From NCBI GenBank assembly GCA_951213105.1, contig OX578146.1:112696127-112760126 (forward strand): a stretch of 64,000 nucleotides of DNA, in the 5' to 3' direction. Below are positions 1 to 12,502 of the stretch, piece by piece. The DNA comes from Amaurobius ferox (lineage: Eukaryota > Arthropoda > Arachnida > Araneae > Amaurobiidae). The position numbers and the translations under genes were made by a program. Below the pieces are notes generated by a model. It did no database searches, was not told the DNA's origin, and saw only the letters and a list, made by a program, of their open reading frames with translations. How positions within the stretch are numbered: the first letter of the stretch is position 1; each line of letters opens with the position of its first letter.

Positions 1-379
1 ATTTGGTAATTTTACGTTTTCGCTGCACTTGGAACATGAAATTATTTTATTGATTTATGTTTCGACATTCGAAACTTGAATGAAACTCTATTCGTCATTC
101 TCCATTAGCAATTTAATAGTCATAAATGGGAACAACAATTTACGAAAATTTCAATTAATCTTAAAGAAATGACTTACCGCATAAAAAATAATGAAGAGCA
201 ATCTTAATGAAGAAACAAACGTCTTACCTATAACGAAAAAATCCAAATTAATCAAATATGCAAAATGTGTATATATTTAAAATTATGTCAGCCATAAAAT
301 AAACCAATTTCCTGTTTTCCCTTAATCAAGAAATGTTCTTTTAATTTACCAAAATAGTCACTAAAAACGTGTTTGTAAA
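1..379. other. AT-rich DNA, nothing recognised
   Basis: Short AT-rich frames only. I see no codon bias, domain or repeat here until the 83-bp array begins. Confidence 0.5.
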
Positions 380-628
380 ATAAATTGCAAAGTACATTTA
401 AATATTTATCTACAAAAGGAGAGACAGACCAATATAATACAAATCTAAAAACACCCCCTATAATAAATTGCAAAGTACATTTAAATATTTATCTACAAAA
501 GGAGAGACAGACCAATATAATACAAATCTAAAAACACCCCCTATAATAAATTGCAAAGTACATTTAAATATTTATCTACAAAAGGAGAGACAGACCAATA
601 TAAAACAAATCTAAAAACACCCCCTATA
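380..628. repeat. 83-bp tandem repeat, 3 copies
   Basis: Units beginning ATAAATTGCAAAGTAC start at 380, 463 and 546, an exact 83-bp period. The copies are almost identical, with one T/A change in the third, so the duplication is recent. Any reading frame across the array is a by-product of the repeat. Confidence 0.95.
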
Positions 629-668
629 TATCTAAGAGGCAAATATAATAGCAAATGTCAGATTTGTA

Positions 669-1028
669 CAGTCGACCCTTATTAACAAGAATAATCGTGG
701 GGGTAAAAAAATATTTCGTATTAAAAGCAGTTCGTGCAATCAGAACAAAAATAAATTATATTACATATAGCTATGAGGCATTCTCTGTCTATTTTCTCAA
801 ACTTTCCAAATCCCCCCAAAACGGCGACATTTTCGAAATCTGTCACCAAGGTCAAACAGCCCAAACCTTACCGCAGTGGCGATTGGTTATTGTAAGTGTT
901 GTTTTTCAGTTAGGGGACTTTGAAGAGACGGAGATAATTGCAATAATATGGAATTTCAAGGTGATTACAAAACCATCTCATGTTAAAGCCAATTCGTATC
1001 AAGAGTGTCCATTAATGAGGTTCGATTG
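669..1028. mobile_element. pogo/Tigger-like MITE (360 bp)
   Basis: The left end reads CAGTCGACCCTTATTAACAA. The reverse complement of the right end reads CAATCGAACCTCATTAATGG. These are imperfect terminal inverted repeats, and a TA dinucleotide flanks each side (667-668 and 1029-1030). A start of CAGTYGACCC with a TA duplication is typical of pogo/Tigger members of the Tc1/mariner superfamily. The open frame inside has no transposase motif, so this is a non-autonomous copy. Confidence 0.65.
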
Positions 1029-1224
1029 TATGTTCTTCTAAGACAACCTGCTTTTATTAAGGACTTTTTATAATGGCTACTTTTACGCTAAAAATCTCAT
1101 GACATAAAACCCTGTAACAATTAGTGAGTCTGATCGTCGAATTTGTCCGACATGGTTTTCCCGTACTGAGTGTCTTTGAGAGTAACAATAAGTCCACTCT
1201 TTAGAATAAGAAATTGTAAAGAAC

Positions 1225-1305
1225 CTTGCTGCTCCAACCGGGAATCGAACTCTGGATTTCTGAACTGGCCAGACGACGCTCTACCGTTGAGCTACTGGGA
1301 TGAAA
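1225..1305 (-). repeat. tRNA-like sequence (SINE head)
   Basis: Read on the minus strand it shows an A-box-like TAGCTCAACGGTAGAGCG and a B-box-like GAGTTCGATTCCC at normal tRNA spacing. The acceptor and anticodon stems do not pair, so it is not a functional tRNA. A second copy at 2800-2885 lies on the far side of the minisatellite, which points to a dispersed tRNA-derived SINE. The shared sequence continues past the tRNA part on both sides (TTTACA-type stretch, TCCACT/AGTGGA motifs). Confidence 0.6.
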
Positions 1306-1382
1306 TTGTAAGTGGACTCTGTATTCTCCAAATTCTAATGTCAGATTAGCGTGCAACTGAGAATCTGACTGACCATCTTCTG

Positions 1383-2672
1383 CTATTTTTACCCAGGTTA
1401 GTCTCCTGCTACTACTATTTTTACCCAGATTAGTCTCCTGCTATTACTATTTTTACCAAGGTTAGTCTCCTGCTACTACTATTTTTACCCAGGTTAGTCT
1501 CCTGCTACTACTATTTTTACCTAGGTTAGTCTCCTGCTACTACAATTTTTACCCAGGTTAGTCTCCTGCTACTACTATTTTTACCCAGGTTAGTCTCCTG
1601 CTACTACTATTTTTACCCAGGTTAGTATCCTGTCCTGCTACTACTATTTTTACCCAGGTTAGTCTCCTGCTACTACTTTTTTTACCCAGGTTAGTCTCCT
1701 GCTACTACTATTTTTACCCAGGTTAGTCTCCTGCTACTACTATTTTTACCCAGGTTAGTCTCCTGCTACTACTATTTTTATCTAGGTTAGTCTCCTGCTA
1801 CTACTATTTTTACCCAGGTTAGTCTCCTGCTACTACTATTTTTACCTAGGTTAGTCTCCTGCTACTACTATTTTTACCCAGGTTAGTCTCCTGCTACTAC
1901 TATTTTTTATCCAGGTTAGTCTCCTGCTATTACTATTTTTACCCAGGTTAGTCTCCTGCTACTACTATTTTTACCTAGGTTAGTCTCCTGCTACTACTAT
2001 TTCTACCCAGGTTAGTCTCCTGCTACTACTATTTTTACCCAGGTTAGTCTCCTGCTACTACTATTTTTACCCAGGTTAGTCTCCTGCTACTACTATTTTT
2101 ACCCAGGTTAGTCTCCTGCTACTACTATTTTTACCCAGGTTAGTCGCCTGCTACTACTATTTTTACCCAGGTTAGTCTCCTGCTACTACTATTTTTACCC
2201 AGGTTAGTATCCCGTCCAGCTACTACTATTTTTACCCAGGTTAGTCTCCTGCTACTACTATTTTTACCCAGGTTAGTCTCCTGCTACTACTATTTTTACC
2301 CAGGTTAGTCTCCTGCTACTACTATTTTTACCTAGGTTAGTCTCCTGCTACTACTATTTTTACCCAGGTTAGTCTCCTGCTACTACTATTTTTACCTAGG
2401 TTAGTCTCCTGCTACTACTATTTTTACCCAGGTTAGTCTCCTGCTACTACTATTTTTATCCAGGTTAGTCTCCTGCTACTACTATTTTTACCCAGGTTAG
2501 TCTCCTGCTACTACTATTTTTACCCAGGTTAGTCTCCTGCTACTACTATTTTTACCCAGGTTAGTCTCCTGCTACTACTATTTTTACCCAGGTTAGTCTC
2601 CTGCTACTACTATTTTTACCCAGGTTAGTATCCTGTCCTGCTACTACTATTTTTACCCAGGTTAGTATCCTG
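1383..2672. repeat. 32-bp minisatellite, about 40 units
   Basis: The unit runs TTAGTCTCCTGCTACTACTA then TTTTTACCCAGG, 32 bp. Variants are CCTAGG or ATCCAGG for CCCAGG and a longer TATCCTGTCCTG junction at about 1625, 2210 and 2628. The same order of variant units recurs after the first and second junctions, so blocks of about 8-9 units were duplicated together. No reading frame is conserved. Confidence 0.97.
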
Positions 2673-2799
2673 TGAGGTCGTTAACTTCTCAATTTTGAAA
2701 TCAACTCCTGAATCCGTACTAGTAGTTCTACTGTCGCTTTCAGACCTCCGACATCTTTGCACTAACCTACAGAGTTGATTTGTTCGGGAGTCACTGTAA

Positions 2800-2885
2800 A
2801 GAAACTTGCTGCCCCAATCGGGAATAGAACCCTGGTTCTCCGAACTGCCCAGCCGACTCTGTACTTTTGAGCTTCTGGGATCAAA
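2800..2885 (-). repeat. second tRNA-like SINE head
   Basis: Matches 1225-1305 in the same orientation. B-box-like GGGTTCTATTCCC and an AGAAGCTCAAAAGTACAGAG D-arm region are readable on the minus strand, more decayed than the first copy. The open frame running through it is a translation of the SINE, not a gene. Confidence 0.55.
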
Positions 2886-2989
2886 TTGCAAATTCTTATC
2901 TTTGAAGTGGACTCTGGAAAATACAATTAAGAACCACGGTTTTATAGAACTCTGAAAATCTAATGAGTGCACACGTGACCTACTTGACA

Positions 2990-3754
2990 GCAATGCAACC
3001 TAACTTACTCACATATGTATGAATCCATTACTTTATCGGAGAATTTTTTTTTTATATATATCCTTAGATCTTTGGAAATTCTTATTCTGACAGGGATCGG
3101 TAATATTCTATGATCCCCCAGAGCTTCGCTGATCCCCAACATATGTCTACCGTTAAAAATGGCTCTGTAGGTTATATAAGTAGAAACACGTTTACAGCGC
3201 GAAAGAGAAAAGGGAACCCGGATTGAGACAATTGATACCAGATAGTTCCCATGATACATACCGTTATCGTTCTCATTAATGCCTTGGCTAGGTCGAAGCT
3301 TGAATATGCCTTTATTATATAGAGTTTTTATATTGTTAAGTTAAGAACCGTGAAATTATTCAATATAAATTTTTGAGGTATTTATATTGTAAGAAAAACT
3401 GGTATTTATTGTTGTAATTTATCTGCTATCTTTTTACGAAATATATTTAATGTTAAAAGCTTACAGAGCAGAAGATCATTCTGTTTTCTTCTCTTTAAAA
3501 ATGTGTTCAATAACAAAACTGGTTGTATCCCGGTTTTGAATGAAATTGGATTTCACGTTCCTCAGTATTTAACTAGAACTATGAATTTATTTAGGAAATT
3601 CGTTAAAAATATTGGCTGTTATTGTGCCATTAATAACTTTTGTAATCTTTACAACAGCTTTCCTGATAATTTTGATGTTTTTTATTCACATGCGAGTGCT
3701 TTAAAAATAATTTGTTGTAGATATTTTGTATTTTAATGTATTATATGTATTTTT
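2990..3754. other. Unassigned AT-rich DNA
   Basis: No gene or repeat recognised. Frames are short and rich in Phe, Asn and Lys, as expected by chance in AT-rich sequence. Confidence 0.4.
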
Positions 3755-5419
3755 ACTTTCCTTATATACACAGTATAATGTATAAGAAAGTATTGTGACG
3801 GGGTCGAAAATTCAAATTCGAGTTTTCGATGGGAGAGCACGTTTCAAGCATCCCTGATCATGAATTGAACATTTTTGAGGTGATGTCTCTGTGTGTGTGT
3901 GTGTCAGCAAGTCTGTGGAGACTTTATTCTCACGAACGAATGGAGCGATTTGAATGAAATTTGGTACAAAAACTACAATTCGTGAATACTGGAAGCTTAT
4001 TGTTTTTAAACACAATCGAATGTTCAGAACCTCCTTAAAATTTCGAGTGAAATTTTGAAAAATCATCAAAAAATCAAAACCTTCAATAAAGTTACGCAAA
4101 TAGACATTTCTTATGTAATTTTTCCTTAGAAAACGATTGACACGAACTTTAGAACGCTAGCATGAACCGTTCTCGAGATATTGCACATTTTTCAAATACA
4201 TTTATAAAAAAATCCCATAAATTAAAAAAAAATATTAACTGTTGAGAAACATGTTCACTTTTCATATGTAATGTCATGCGATAAATTTGGTGACATCATT
4301 CTCGTGGATCTAGCTCGTTCCATTCATGAGAAAAGATTGAATAAAATCTTTGTATTTGAACGCCAATAGTCATTTATCTGCATTATGCTGCATTAAGAAT
4401 AACTTATTTCTTCGTCCATAACGCGTTGTAAGATTTTGGCGACGAATTTGGCAGAATGTCGCCAACTTGGCGACTTTCTTAAATGTTGCCAAATTAAAGA
4501 AAATCTCATGAAATGGATAACAACGACGACTAATTGACGAAAATTTAATATCTTGGAAATAATATAAGTATCAACTATAAGAATTACCTATTTTCTTTTT
4601 ACTGTACTAGGGGGCTGTACGACCTGCTAGCTCTGCTAACGCAACCCCCTTCGGGAGGCTTCGCCTCCTACTCGCTGCGCTCGCAGAGTTCGCTTCATAT
4701 CTATCTTTCCTAAAAATTCTATTTTCAAAAATCTCTTTTCTCTCCCTGGCTATTTCCCGCAGGAGGGAAAAGCAGATCTTTTTCTTAGCCCAGTGAATCC
4801 TAAAACTGAATTCCTTGATACTGAGCTCGTTTCGATAGCTATTTCATGCCAAACTAAAGTTTAAATCGATAAACGGTTTATTTCATAGTGTTATCCTATT
4901 ATTTCTCTATAAATATACCAAATTTCATATTTTTGTAAGCTATAGTTTTTACGGTACGAGACAGAGAGATCGCTAGAAGTGCCAATACGAAAAAAAAAGT
5001 CCACTTCAGAAGTGCATAAAAAGTAAAATATCTCAAAAACTACATCGAAATTAAAAGAAGGGGCTCCATCTTGCAAAAATTCACCCAAAAATTCACCTGC
5101 CTGCAAAAATTCGTGGTCTTGCTATTGTTAGTCTATCCAGGACGCGAACTCGCAGTTCAAATATTTTGTCTTTGACACTAAATGTTTCTTAAACTACAAT
5201 ATATCCAAAAACGGTTTATTTCAGCGTATTCCCCAAAGCTTTTTCTGCAAGTTTACTAAATTTCATATTTTTATATGCAATAGTTTTTGCGGTACGAAGC
5301 AAAGAAACACGAGAAACGAGAAATTTATCAAACAGCGGCTGCTACTTTTTTTTAATATAGAGAGAAAAGTAGTAAATTCATTGTATTATATAAGGGAAGT
5401 CATGTGCTGCCCACATCAG
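3755..5419 (+). mobile_element. F1 element, copy A (split by a Helitron)
   Basis: Starts with the F1 terminal palindrome (ACTTTCCTTATA, then ATGTATAAGAAAGT), followed by GACGGGGTCG, a (GT)n core and the GGCGA-rich hairpin region. It ends with the F1 terminus CATGTGCTGCCCACATCAG and a T-run. Removing 4607-5365 restores the order seen in intact copies such as 37319-38252. No coding capacity. The class is uncertain; it may be Helentron/HINE-like. Confidence 0.8.
4607..5365 (-). mobile_element. Non-autonomous Helitron (759 bp) inside F1
   Basis: Read on the minus strand the insert begins TCTCTCTATATTA and ends CCCCCTAG. A short hairpin (GTTAGC, loop AGA, GCTAGC) lies about 15 nt before the CTAG. 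These are Helitron hallmarks: a TC start, a CTRR end with a nearby hairpin, and no target duplication. The empty site is known from paralogous F1 copies, where ACTGTA joins AAAGTAG directly. A second hairpin, GGAGGCTTCGCCTCC, lies about 50 nt from the same end. The interior holds two imperfect direct repeats (about 4850-4960 and 5185-5310). No Rep/helicase coding. Confidence 0.7.
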
Positions 5420-5614
5420 TTTTTTTTTGTATTGAATTTTATCTTGTAAGCTGTTAATAGGACTTTATCCTGTAATTTGCATTCTTTTAAATTAATAATT
5501 AAATAAAGAATGAATAAAATCTTCTACAAGCCAGCCCCTCAAAATCCTTAATGTAGCATTGTCATTGACAACAGTATTCCAACGCGGTTTAAGAAACTTT
5601 TAGCCATAGATTTC

Positions 5615-6820
5615 ACTTTCCCTGCATACATAGTGTGTATAATGCATATGGAAAGTATTGTGACGGGGTCGAATTTTCGAATGCGAGTTTGCCACGTAAG
5701 AGCACGTTTCAAGCATCCTTGAACTCGAATCGAATGTTTTTGAGGGGATGTGTGTGTATGTCAGTATGGTCGCAAGCATGCGAAAGCGATATCTCAAGAA
5801 CGAAGAGAGAGCTTCGAAGAAAAAATTGAGTACAATTATTTTTATCAGTGAGCACTGGAACCCTACTGATTTTAAACGCCATTGGATGTTCGTATACCCC
5901 CTAATTTTCGAATGAATTTTTGAAAAAATAATAATAAACCATTATGAAATCAGGACCTTCAATGTTAAATAAATAATCATTCCATACATAATTTTCACTA
6001 TAAAACGAATGACATAATTTTTAGAAAGTTAGCATAAACCGTTCTCGAGATATTGCAAGTTTTTGAACTAAATTTATCAACAATTACATAGAATTAAAAA
6101 TAAGTAAATATTGTTAAATAGGCTGATATTCCATATGCAAATTTATGGACAAATTTACTAACATCATTCTCGCGAATCTAGTTCGTTTCATTCATGAGAG
6201 AATGGGAGAAAACATCTATTGGTTAGAACTCAAACCAACAGAAAAATGTCCTTCTCCCCACCTTCTGCTTGTCTATATGTGCAACGCTTGGTGACAAATT
6301 TTGCAACCTTGGTGACGAAGTAGTTGAAATATTGCTAACTTGATTTTTGAAAATGTCGCCAAATGGGCAAAAGGGACGAAAATGACATTAACGAAATTGA
6401 TGCTTAATTGATGAAAATTCATTATCTTGGAGAATGAAGTTTGATATCTTTGATAATCCCAGTCACTTTGGGGGAGTTAATATTCTTGATGTAGAGATAG
6501 TGCATGTTTTTCAAATACATTATCAAAATAATTACATAAAATTGAAAATGTATGTATTGTTAAATATATTTACTTTCCATATGTAATATTATGCAACCAA
6601 TCTATTAACATCATTCTCGTCTTTAGTACTTTTTGTTATAGTGTGTTATGTTTTGACGCCAAATAATTCGACAATCGTCATATATCTTACGGCTTATTAA
6701 TAAAATGGGTCATTCAATAATGTTAAATAAATAATAATTTCATCGCAATCTTTCATTAGAAAACGAATGACACAATTTTAGAATGCTAGCACGAATTGTT
6801 CAATATGCTGCCCACATCAG
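5615..6820 (+). mobile_element. F1 element, copy B (diverged)
   Basis: Begins ACTTTCCCTGCATACATA with its palindromic partner ending GGAAAGT, then GACGGGGTCG. It ends ATATGCTGCCCACATCAG and a T-run at 6803-6820. Internal blocks such as ACCGTTCTCGAGATATTGCA match other F1 copies. Part of the middle is repeated or rearranged (6480-6800), making it about 250 bp longer than copy E. Confidence 0.7.
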
Positions 6821-6828
6821 ATTTTTTT

Positions 6829-9800
6829 CAGCTTTTCTTATGTTATTTATTTTTAATTATATGATAGAATGCGGACTAATACTGGAGTTTTGAACTTCTA
6901 ATATTTTAATATTTTTGTATTTTAAATTTTACTACTTTCTAAATATTTGAATATTTTTATATTTTAAATTTTCTGGTACACAGAATAAATGATTAATTCG
7001 TATAATTAAGCAAAGATATGCAATAATTCCAAGTTGAGCAAAATATTAAGAAATTCTAAGCCCCCCTCTAAGTAAGAAAGAAAATCTAAGAAGTGGGAAG
7101 ACCACTTATCGAAAAAACCCGTCCCTGCTATTTAACAAAATATTTCACACGTTTGTACACATGAATCGCCAATCATGTACTTCTTTTCAAATATTTCTTT
7201 TTTCATGGATGATCAATACTTATTTTGTTTCTTTTCCCCCGGCAACAAGAAGTAAAGTAACTGGATTTTGTCATTGCATTATGGATACAAAAATCAGCCA
7301 TCACATTACCATAACAATAGTCCCATCACATTTCTATTTCTCCATACCCAATAACACAACCTTCCGATAAGACACACACACAAAAAAAATAAAAGAAAAT
7401 GTGTGTGTGGTTTGAAATGCTCCGTGGTGGCATCGCGTGACACTCAGACATCGCCATAGAAACCGAAAATGCACTACTTGGGGCATACAGAACGAAAAAA
7501 ACGTCTATAACGGTGTTACACAAGCGTCCCCACACGTGATCATCCACATGTTAGTTTCCGTTTTTTACTGCGCGTAGTAAAATTGAATGGAGGGTGGGTT
7601 TGAATGAGTTTGTCGGGTTTTTGTTGCTCTTTTTGAGGGTCGCCCAGCACGGAAATCCATGTTTTGTTTTAATTCCGGACGCAGGGGTTTTTTACCCACA
7701 TATGACAAATATGGGCACGTGATCTTCTAAGCATGCACGTAATTCTGTGTATTTCATGGGTAAAGAATAAATATCAATATTTAATCTACATTTTTTTTCG
7801 TTGTGGGTACACCCATTAAGGTTTATTGAAAGTCATGAGGTATGATTGGTTTTTGTGCAGATTATATTCCGTATTAGATAATAATGTTCTGAATATTTGT
7901 GTAAAAACACAAATGTATAATTATGGGATGTTTGTATTTGTACTTTCCCATAGGCTCGTCAAAAGGCTTGGAGTAATCTTAATGTGCGATCGGAGATTCG
8001 AATATTGTAATAGTTCTATATATTGTATTTATTGCAATAGATTTACATGTTGTCATAAGGAAAAAGTGTCTAATGTTAATGTTTACTTCAAAGCCAAAAA
8101 TATCCGGCGTGTATCTTATAAATCATGTTTTCGTTATGAAAGAAGTAGGGAATTATGTAAGGAATGTCATGTACTGGCCATATTTTATTTTATATTTTTG
8201 TATGTCACGCTTTTGAAAGTCGAGATAATAATTTAAAATAAACCTTCCACCTCATTTTAATTTTACTATTTTCTTTCACGACTATTCTTTTCCCCCAACT
8301 CCAAGGTTTGCAGTTTCTGCAGTACCTTTCCAAATTTGCATCCACATTAATTTAAATTACCGGAGACAATAAGCAAGTAGGTCAGACGTTTCCGAAAGGT
8401 CCGATAATTGCCGTAGAGACCGATGAATATACCATCACCGACCGGAATAATTTTCTTTCGAGTTCATCATTTGAAGAATGAAATGGCATCATCGCCGTCT
8501 CATCCCAAGGTCTCATTCTCTCTCAGCTCAAAATTACGAAGAGAGGTATTTCAGGGATAGATGAAAGTGTGTCACGCAGAACCAGTTGCTCACCAAGGTG
8601 CTTATGGATGTGGGTAACTACAACTAGTAGATATGTTGTTTGGTTTTGCATTGAATGCATATCGAACAGTATAAAGAAAAATAGCAAAATAAGTTTAAAT
8701 ACCAATTATTTTTTATTTGTAAGTAATATTTATAATTTTTCAACACTACCTTATACTTGGAAAGAAGTGATGGCAGTCTAGATTAAAAATATAATTATCC
8801 AAGATAAGCCTTGTCTTAGGTGAGTGAATTAGTATTCGTCAATATCATCCAGAATTTCCGACTGTAACAGCGATGGAATGACTGGGATTTTAAAGATATT
8901 GCATAATCTCAGCCTCACAAAGATTAATAATCAAATGCGATATCGTTGACTGGTTAGGAACTACAGAACGAGAATTAGTGGAAACTAGTCGTGCACATGT
9001 TTATAATCTTGCGCCAAATAAACTTAAATTTTTGCGCCAAGTAAATTTAAACAATGCATTTAAAACACATTTAAACAATAAATTTAACAATAAATTTAAA
9101 CACACCTTTTTCTCAGAAAACGGCATAGCTACCATAAAGTACAAAAACGATATATGCATGCCAAGTTTAATTTAATTTCTTGAAGTTTAACTCAAATTAC
9201 AGAAATACCAATTAACTAATAATTTGACATTAAATTTACCTGTGCTTGCGTTCCACATTTTTAAGTATCGAATTGCGTCTTTTTTGAGACACCTTTCATA
9301 AAGACGGCAGTGCTATATCGGCAGTAGTAGTATAACGGCATCAGGGTACAAAGATAGCGGTGGTATAACGGAAGATATGGTATAACGGCAGTAGTGGTAT
9401 ACCTTCAGCAGTTGCATAAAGGCCTCGGTAAGAGAAGCAGTGGTTTTTTGAAATACTATTTAATGAGTTGCCGCTATTTTAAAACGAAGTTTCCAATTTA
9501 TGAATGAACATAGACAAAATAACAACACGCTTTCTAAAGAAGCGGATGCAAAGTTCAAAACATCGCAGCTAACATGATGCAGAATTGTGAATGTCCACAG
9601 CCGCCATCAGACCTTAAATTTCTTTCACCGATTGTGTGGGTGTGTAGTTTAGAACGCACTGTGAAAATTGTTGTGTTTTCTGTCGTTATTTGAATCGGAC
9701 GTTTAAATGAATGTAAATCACCCCACACTAACGTGATTAAATTAAATGGCAGCAACTATGTGAGAATTCGCATGAACGAATATATTACAACATAACGAAA

Positions 9801-10027
9801 ATATAATAACAGATACTCCATACTCTTTTTAGTAACTCCCGAGTGCTATTCCCTCCCCACACAAGTTAGAATTGTTGGAACACAAATTAAAGAATTATTT
9901 TCATTTACTGCCCTTAATTTATAACCGGAAAATTATTCTAAACATAATCCCGCCACCCCCACCCTTCTTCGAGCCTTTTTACATTCATTCGCCGTACCTC
10001 TCCTAATAGTGCAGCCCTAAATCGGGA
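6829..10027. other. Unassigned region with one F1-like terminus
   Basis: No gene is supported. A decayed F1 terminus is visible at 8153-8190 (TGTAAGGAATGTCATGTAC then GGCCATATTTT). The frame at 7826-8236 runs into that terminus and has no domain. Repeated GGCAGTAGTAGTATAACGG-like phrases at 9305-9430 form a weak, imperfect repeat. The rest shows nothing I can name. Confidence 0.4.
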
Positions 10028-10049
10028 TTCAATTTTATACAAGGAGGTC

Positions 10050-10063
10050 GGGGGGGGGGGGGG
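10050..10063. repeat. G14 homopolymer
   Basis: Fourteen uninterrupted G in an AT-rich setting, one of several long G or C runs in the window. Confidence 0.9.
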
Positions 10064-10927
10064 AGTACCAGGAAATGAGTCTCGTAAATTTTAAGTGATT
10101 AAAAGTAGGATTATGTAGGATTTTTCGTGAAAGACTCGGTATAAACTTTATTGGGAAAGAAATATATTGTAATTTAAATAAGCTCAGTTTTTCGAGGCTT
10201 AAAAAAGCATTTTTTCTCAGATTACAAGAATTGTGTCGGAAACGGCAGTAAAACATAAAGATAATATTTAAATTAGTAGCGTAATTCCCTAGCGAATAAA
10301 CTAAAAACATGTTATGCAGGGATAGCATATTTTTATTTTATTGAGGATGAAGCGAAATTTTGTGGCTTTTATTCTTTGATAATTAGAGCCGAATTAATTT
10401 TGAAGGCAAATAAATTCTCTATCTCTGTAGAGATGGGAGATATTGCTTTCTTGGTAATTTTCGAATTGGAGATTCTGACGCAAAAGTACACTTTTAGTAC
10501 TGCTTGAGCATTCCAAACACTGCGGTGAAGTGATTTCTGCCTTATTGCAGGGCATTGCATAACAGCAAGAATGTGTTTGAGTGATTATCCATCACCACCT
10601 ATTGATATTCGCCCATAGTTTTGTCACTATCGTTGCTCGTTAGTACAATGTAGGCGATAAAATGATCAATAAGCACAAACTTCGTTAAAGTAAATAATTT
10701 GGAAATTTTCTGGCAGAAGTATTTTAATTTTAAATTTAGTAACGTTTTAAGCCCCGCCCATAGTTAATAAAATTCTAAGCGCCCAGGATTACAGGGAAAC
10801 GACATATGCTTTAGTGCAGTGTTGCATAAAATTGCTGAACTGATCATCATTACATCTCGCGGTTCATCATTATAAATTTGCGGTCATTGCTGTAGTTACG
10901 GTCATTGCTGTAGTTCAGAATGAATAC

Positions 10928-11003
10928 ACACACACACATATATATATATAATAAAATTTTGAAATCCAATGAAAGAATAGAGGGAAGTTTCAACTCAAAA
11001 AAC

Positions 11004-11042
<39 letters not shown>
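10928..11042. repeat. (CA)n/(TA)n microsatellites
   Basis: A short (CA)n followed by (TA)n at 10928-10952, and a longer pure (TA)n near 11008-11042, separated by about 55 bp of unique sequence. Confidence 0.9.
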
Positions 11043-11043
<1 letters not shown>

Positions 11044-11644
11044 ATATAGTATATATACATAATAATAATAATAGTTTGAAAGTCCAATGATAGAAAAGTG
11101 ACAAGCTGCAACTCGAAAAATTTAACTTTCTAACAAACTTGCAAAATGAAAGTATAAAACAGCAAATCTTCAATCAAATGGAAAAAAATACGAATTTCGA
11201 GTCAACATGTTTATATATATATCATATTTTGTAATAAAGTTATTTTAAAATATTTTATATTCTTTTTTCAAGTTGGCAACAACTTACTGACGTTGATAGA
11301 TGCATTTGGTTTATATGTATAAAATAAAATTTATTCTGATATCATTAACATCCATAGTGTATTTAAAATTATCAAACCCCTGTGCTACATATTGACATCA
11401 TTGTTTTGGGAATAATTAAGCTTTTGCAAAGGAAATGATGCTATGAAAATATTGAAATTCGAATTATTGGAGTTCTAATCAAGAGAATGACTACAAAAAG
11501 CTATTTAGTTCTAGTTTTTCATGTAATATATCTACCCATAAAATTTTACACCAGTTAGGTATATTCAATGTCTTGAAGTCTTAAATCATACTTATCTGTC
11601 AAAATGAATTCGGAAGTTTTCAGAAACTAATACTCTATACCAAT

Positions 11645-11670
11645 GAGAAGGAATAGATCTATTCCTTCTC
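11645..11670. repeat. 26-bp perfect palindrome
   Basis: GAGAAGGAATAGA is followed directly by its reverse complement. An F3-like end, TATGAGAAAGTAAG, lies about 20 bp downstream, so this may be the terminal palindrome of another member of the F superfamily. Confidence 0.8.
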
Positions 11671-11698
11671 GATGCGTTATACCATTGTATGAGAAAGT

Positions 11699-12502
11699 AA
11701 GTAAAATTGGAATGAAAAGTAGAATTGGAATGATGCGGACACTTAGAAACTCAAAAATGTCATGGTGTTATCCTAGGTACCATAATTCTTGTCGGTAGTG
11801 TATAATAAAGAGAGTTGTATAATAATTAATAATCGTATAATAATCAATAATATTAATTAATTCTCCGGAGACATTAGACGTACAACTGAGTGGAGGAGAG
11901 GGAATAATTTACATAACTTTAAGCATCCCGCATTATGACAGACTTAACATTTCTTAGAAATATCACTTACATTTCAATTCGACACTTCTTCGCAAAGCAG
12001 TAAATGTTCGGTTGAGTTATTTGAAAATAAAACGATAACTTCATCAATGCTTTATTATTTATGTCCTCCTCTATTCTTTTATTTCTACAGAAAGCAATTC
12101 TTTGTCTTGCTCGTAGAAAACATCAAAACGAGCACGAGTGATTAATCTTCATCTAGAAAAAAAATGGTCTAAGAGGATTAGATCTGTCTATTGATTTTCT
12201 GCAGATGAAAGTAACTGGATCAGGCTCAAAAGAAAATTCTCTCCGTTCTACGACAGTCTGATCCACAATCAACGCAGATTTTGCTTTCACTACCAAACAT
12301 GATGTGAAAGAATTGGAATGGTAAAGAAATTGAGTTTCAGTTTTCGTTTCAGTACTCGTTTCGGGCGCTTTAGAACAGATGCTGGGAATTGTTACGGTTT
12401 TGCAGGCCGCGTCCAGTTTTTGAGAAATTTATAAAGAGGACGCAGTTAGAAAAGAAGAAAGATATTGCTGTGTATGTGCATACACATCCTCATCATAGTA
12501 TT
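11699..12502. other. Unassigned AT-rich DNA
   Basis: Nothing recognised. No coding or repeat structure stands out before the LTR-like repeat at 12503. Confidence 0.4.

Noticed and set aside
1225..1305. Functional tRNA gene
   Set aside because: A and B boxes are visible, but acceptor and anticodon stems do not pair and a degenerate second copy lies nearby; SINE head instead.
1383..2672. CRISPR-like array of regular repeats
   Set aside because: The repeats are contiguous with no unique spacers and lie in a eukaryotic setting; it is a minisatellite. The same holds for the arrays at 23.7, 26.7 and 42.6 kb.
2625..2993. Minus-strand 122-codon frame as a gene
   Set aside because: It runs through minisatellite units and the second tRNA-like sequence; no domain.
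4607..4740. CpG island or bacterial contaminant at the GC-rich hairpin segment
   Set aside because: It is the terminal part of a Helitron-type insertion with matching host flanks on both sides.
7826..8236. 136-codon frame as a small membrane or Cys-rich protein
   Set aside because: No signal peptide or family match, AT-driven composition, and its 3' part overlaps a decayed F1 terminus.
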